Assembly (NCBI GenBank): GCA_002389055.1
Contig: DGNT01000178.1
Span: forward strand, 1 to 38,381
Reading direction: 5' to 3'
Source: Alcanivorax sp. UBA4485
GTDB taxonomy: Bacteria; Pseudomonadota; Gammaproteobacteria; Pseudomonadales; Alcanivoracaceae
DNA length: 38,381 bases
The stretch's first letter is position 1. Every line of letters starts with the position of its first letter. A model generated the notes under the pieces. That model did no database searches. It worked only from the letters and a program-made list of their open reading frames with translations, and was not told the DNA's origin. The translations under genes and the position numbers were made by a program. Below are positions 38,241 through 38,381 of the stretch, piece after piece.

Positions 38241-38267
38241 AAAACAAAAGCAACCGGGGTTCCGGTT
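38241..38267 (-). terminator. Terminator-like hairpin between infC and rpmI
   Basis: AACCGG/CCGGTT (38252-38257 with 38262-38267) forms a six-base stem with a four-base loop and is followed on the minus strand by a U-rich run (GCTTTTGTTTTATT). The stem includes two bases of the infC stop codon. It probably acts as a partial terminator or attenuator. Confidence 0.5.
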
Positions 38268-38381
38268 ACTTTTTCTTCTTGCTGCCCGGGCTGAGCACCA
38301 TGATCATCTGGCGCCCTTCCATGTTCGGGCGTTGCTCGACGGAACCGTGTTCCGCCAAGTCGGCCTCCACCCGCTCCAGCA
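38266..38381 (-). CDS. infC: Translation initiation factor IF-3, C-terminal end only
   Basis: Only the last 38 codons are inside the window; the gene begins beyond its right edge. The readable part is LLERVEADLAEHGSVEQRP, then NMEGRQMIMVLSPGSKKK and TAA at 38268-38266. This matches the end of the IF-3 C-terminal domain, which binds 16S rRNA and keeps 30S subunits free for start-codon selection. The gene order infC-rpmI-rplT supports the call. IF-3 commonly starts with AUU or AUA, which cannot be checked here. Confidence 0.93.
   Translation of the reverse strand, partial: LERVEADLAEHGSVEQRPNMEGRQMIMVLSPGSKKKK

Overview
The window is GC-rich chromosomal DNA from a gammaproteobacterium. Gene content and neighbourhoods (infC-rpmI-rplT-pheS-pheT-ihfA-merR-like, a DUF1285/TetR pair, GlyGly-CTERM-type secretion, marine-type respiratory genes) fit an Alcanivorax/Alloalcanivorax-like member of the Oceanospirillales/Pseudomonadales. 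That placement is inference; no 16S gene or other marker in the window proves it.

Layout, left to right. (1) 1-10.9 kb holds separately transcribed housekeeping and envelope genes: the 3' end of a class I DAHP synthase, a large Cys-paired repeat lipoprotein, a membrane-anchored thioredoxin-fold protein, a voltage-gated K+ channel with a C-terminal zinc ribbon, a TetR-DUF1285 pair, a class V aminotransferase, a YiiX-like protein that seems to lack its catalytic residues, a secreted trypsin-like protease whose GlyGly-CTERM tail is knocked out of frame, and periplasmic Cu/Zn superoxide dismutase. (2) 11.3-25.2 kb is one long plus-strand block: catalase KatE, then three bases later a complete alternative complex III (actA-F), a small one-TM protein, a Sco copper chaperone and a caa3-type A2-family cytochrome oxidase (coxB-A-C-D). 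Together these carry electrons from quinol through the ActA/ActE haems to a cytochrome c-fused oxidase, bypassing bc1; the catalase at the head of the unit suggests a link to oxidative stress. (3) 25.2-27.1 kb: a membrane-anchored FMN-binding glutamate-synthase-like protein and a small gene cut off by an insertion.

(4) 27.1-33.2 kb is accessory DNA. A complete 3372-bp ISL3-family element of the ISPpu12 type carries its transposase plus passengers: signal peptidase II, a CDF metal exporter and a divergent MerR regulator. Next to it is an island remnant: a divergent pair made of a two-HTH protein of unknown function and a MatP-like ribbon-helix-helix/coiled-coil protein. Beyond these lie a decayed ORF and the terminator of tRNA-Pro(GGG), the likely integration target. 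(5) 33.2-38.4 kb is core translation machinery on the minus strand (tRNA-Pro, MerR-like, ihfA, pheT, pheS, rplT, rpmI, infC), with attenuator-like hairpins and a predicted three-way-junction RNA structure between the merR-like gene and the tRNA.

The less ordinary features are the katE-ACIII-caa3 unit, the MatP-like island protein beside the two-HTH protein, the repeat lipoprotein, the broken GlyGly-CTERM signal and the three-way junction.
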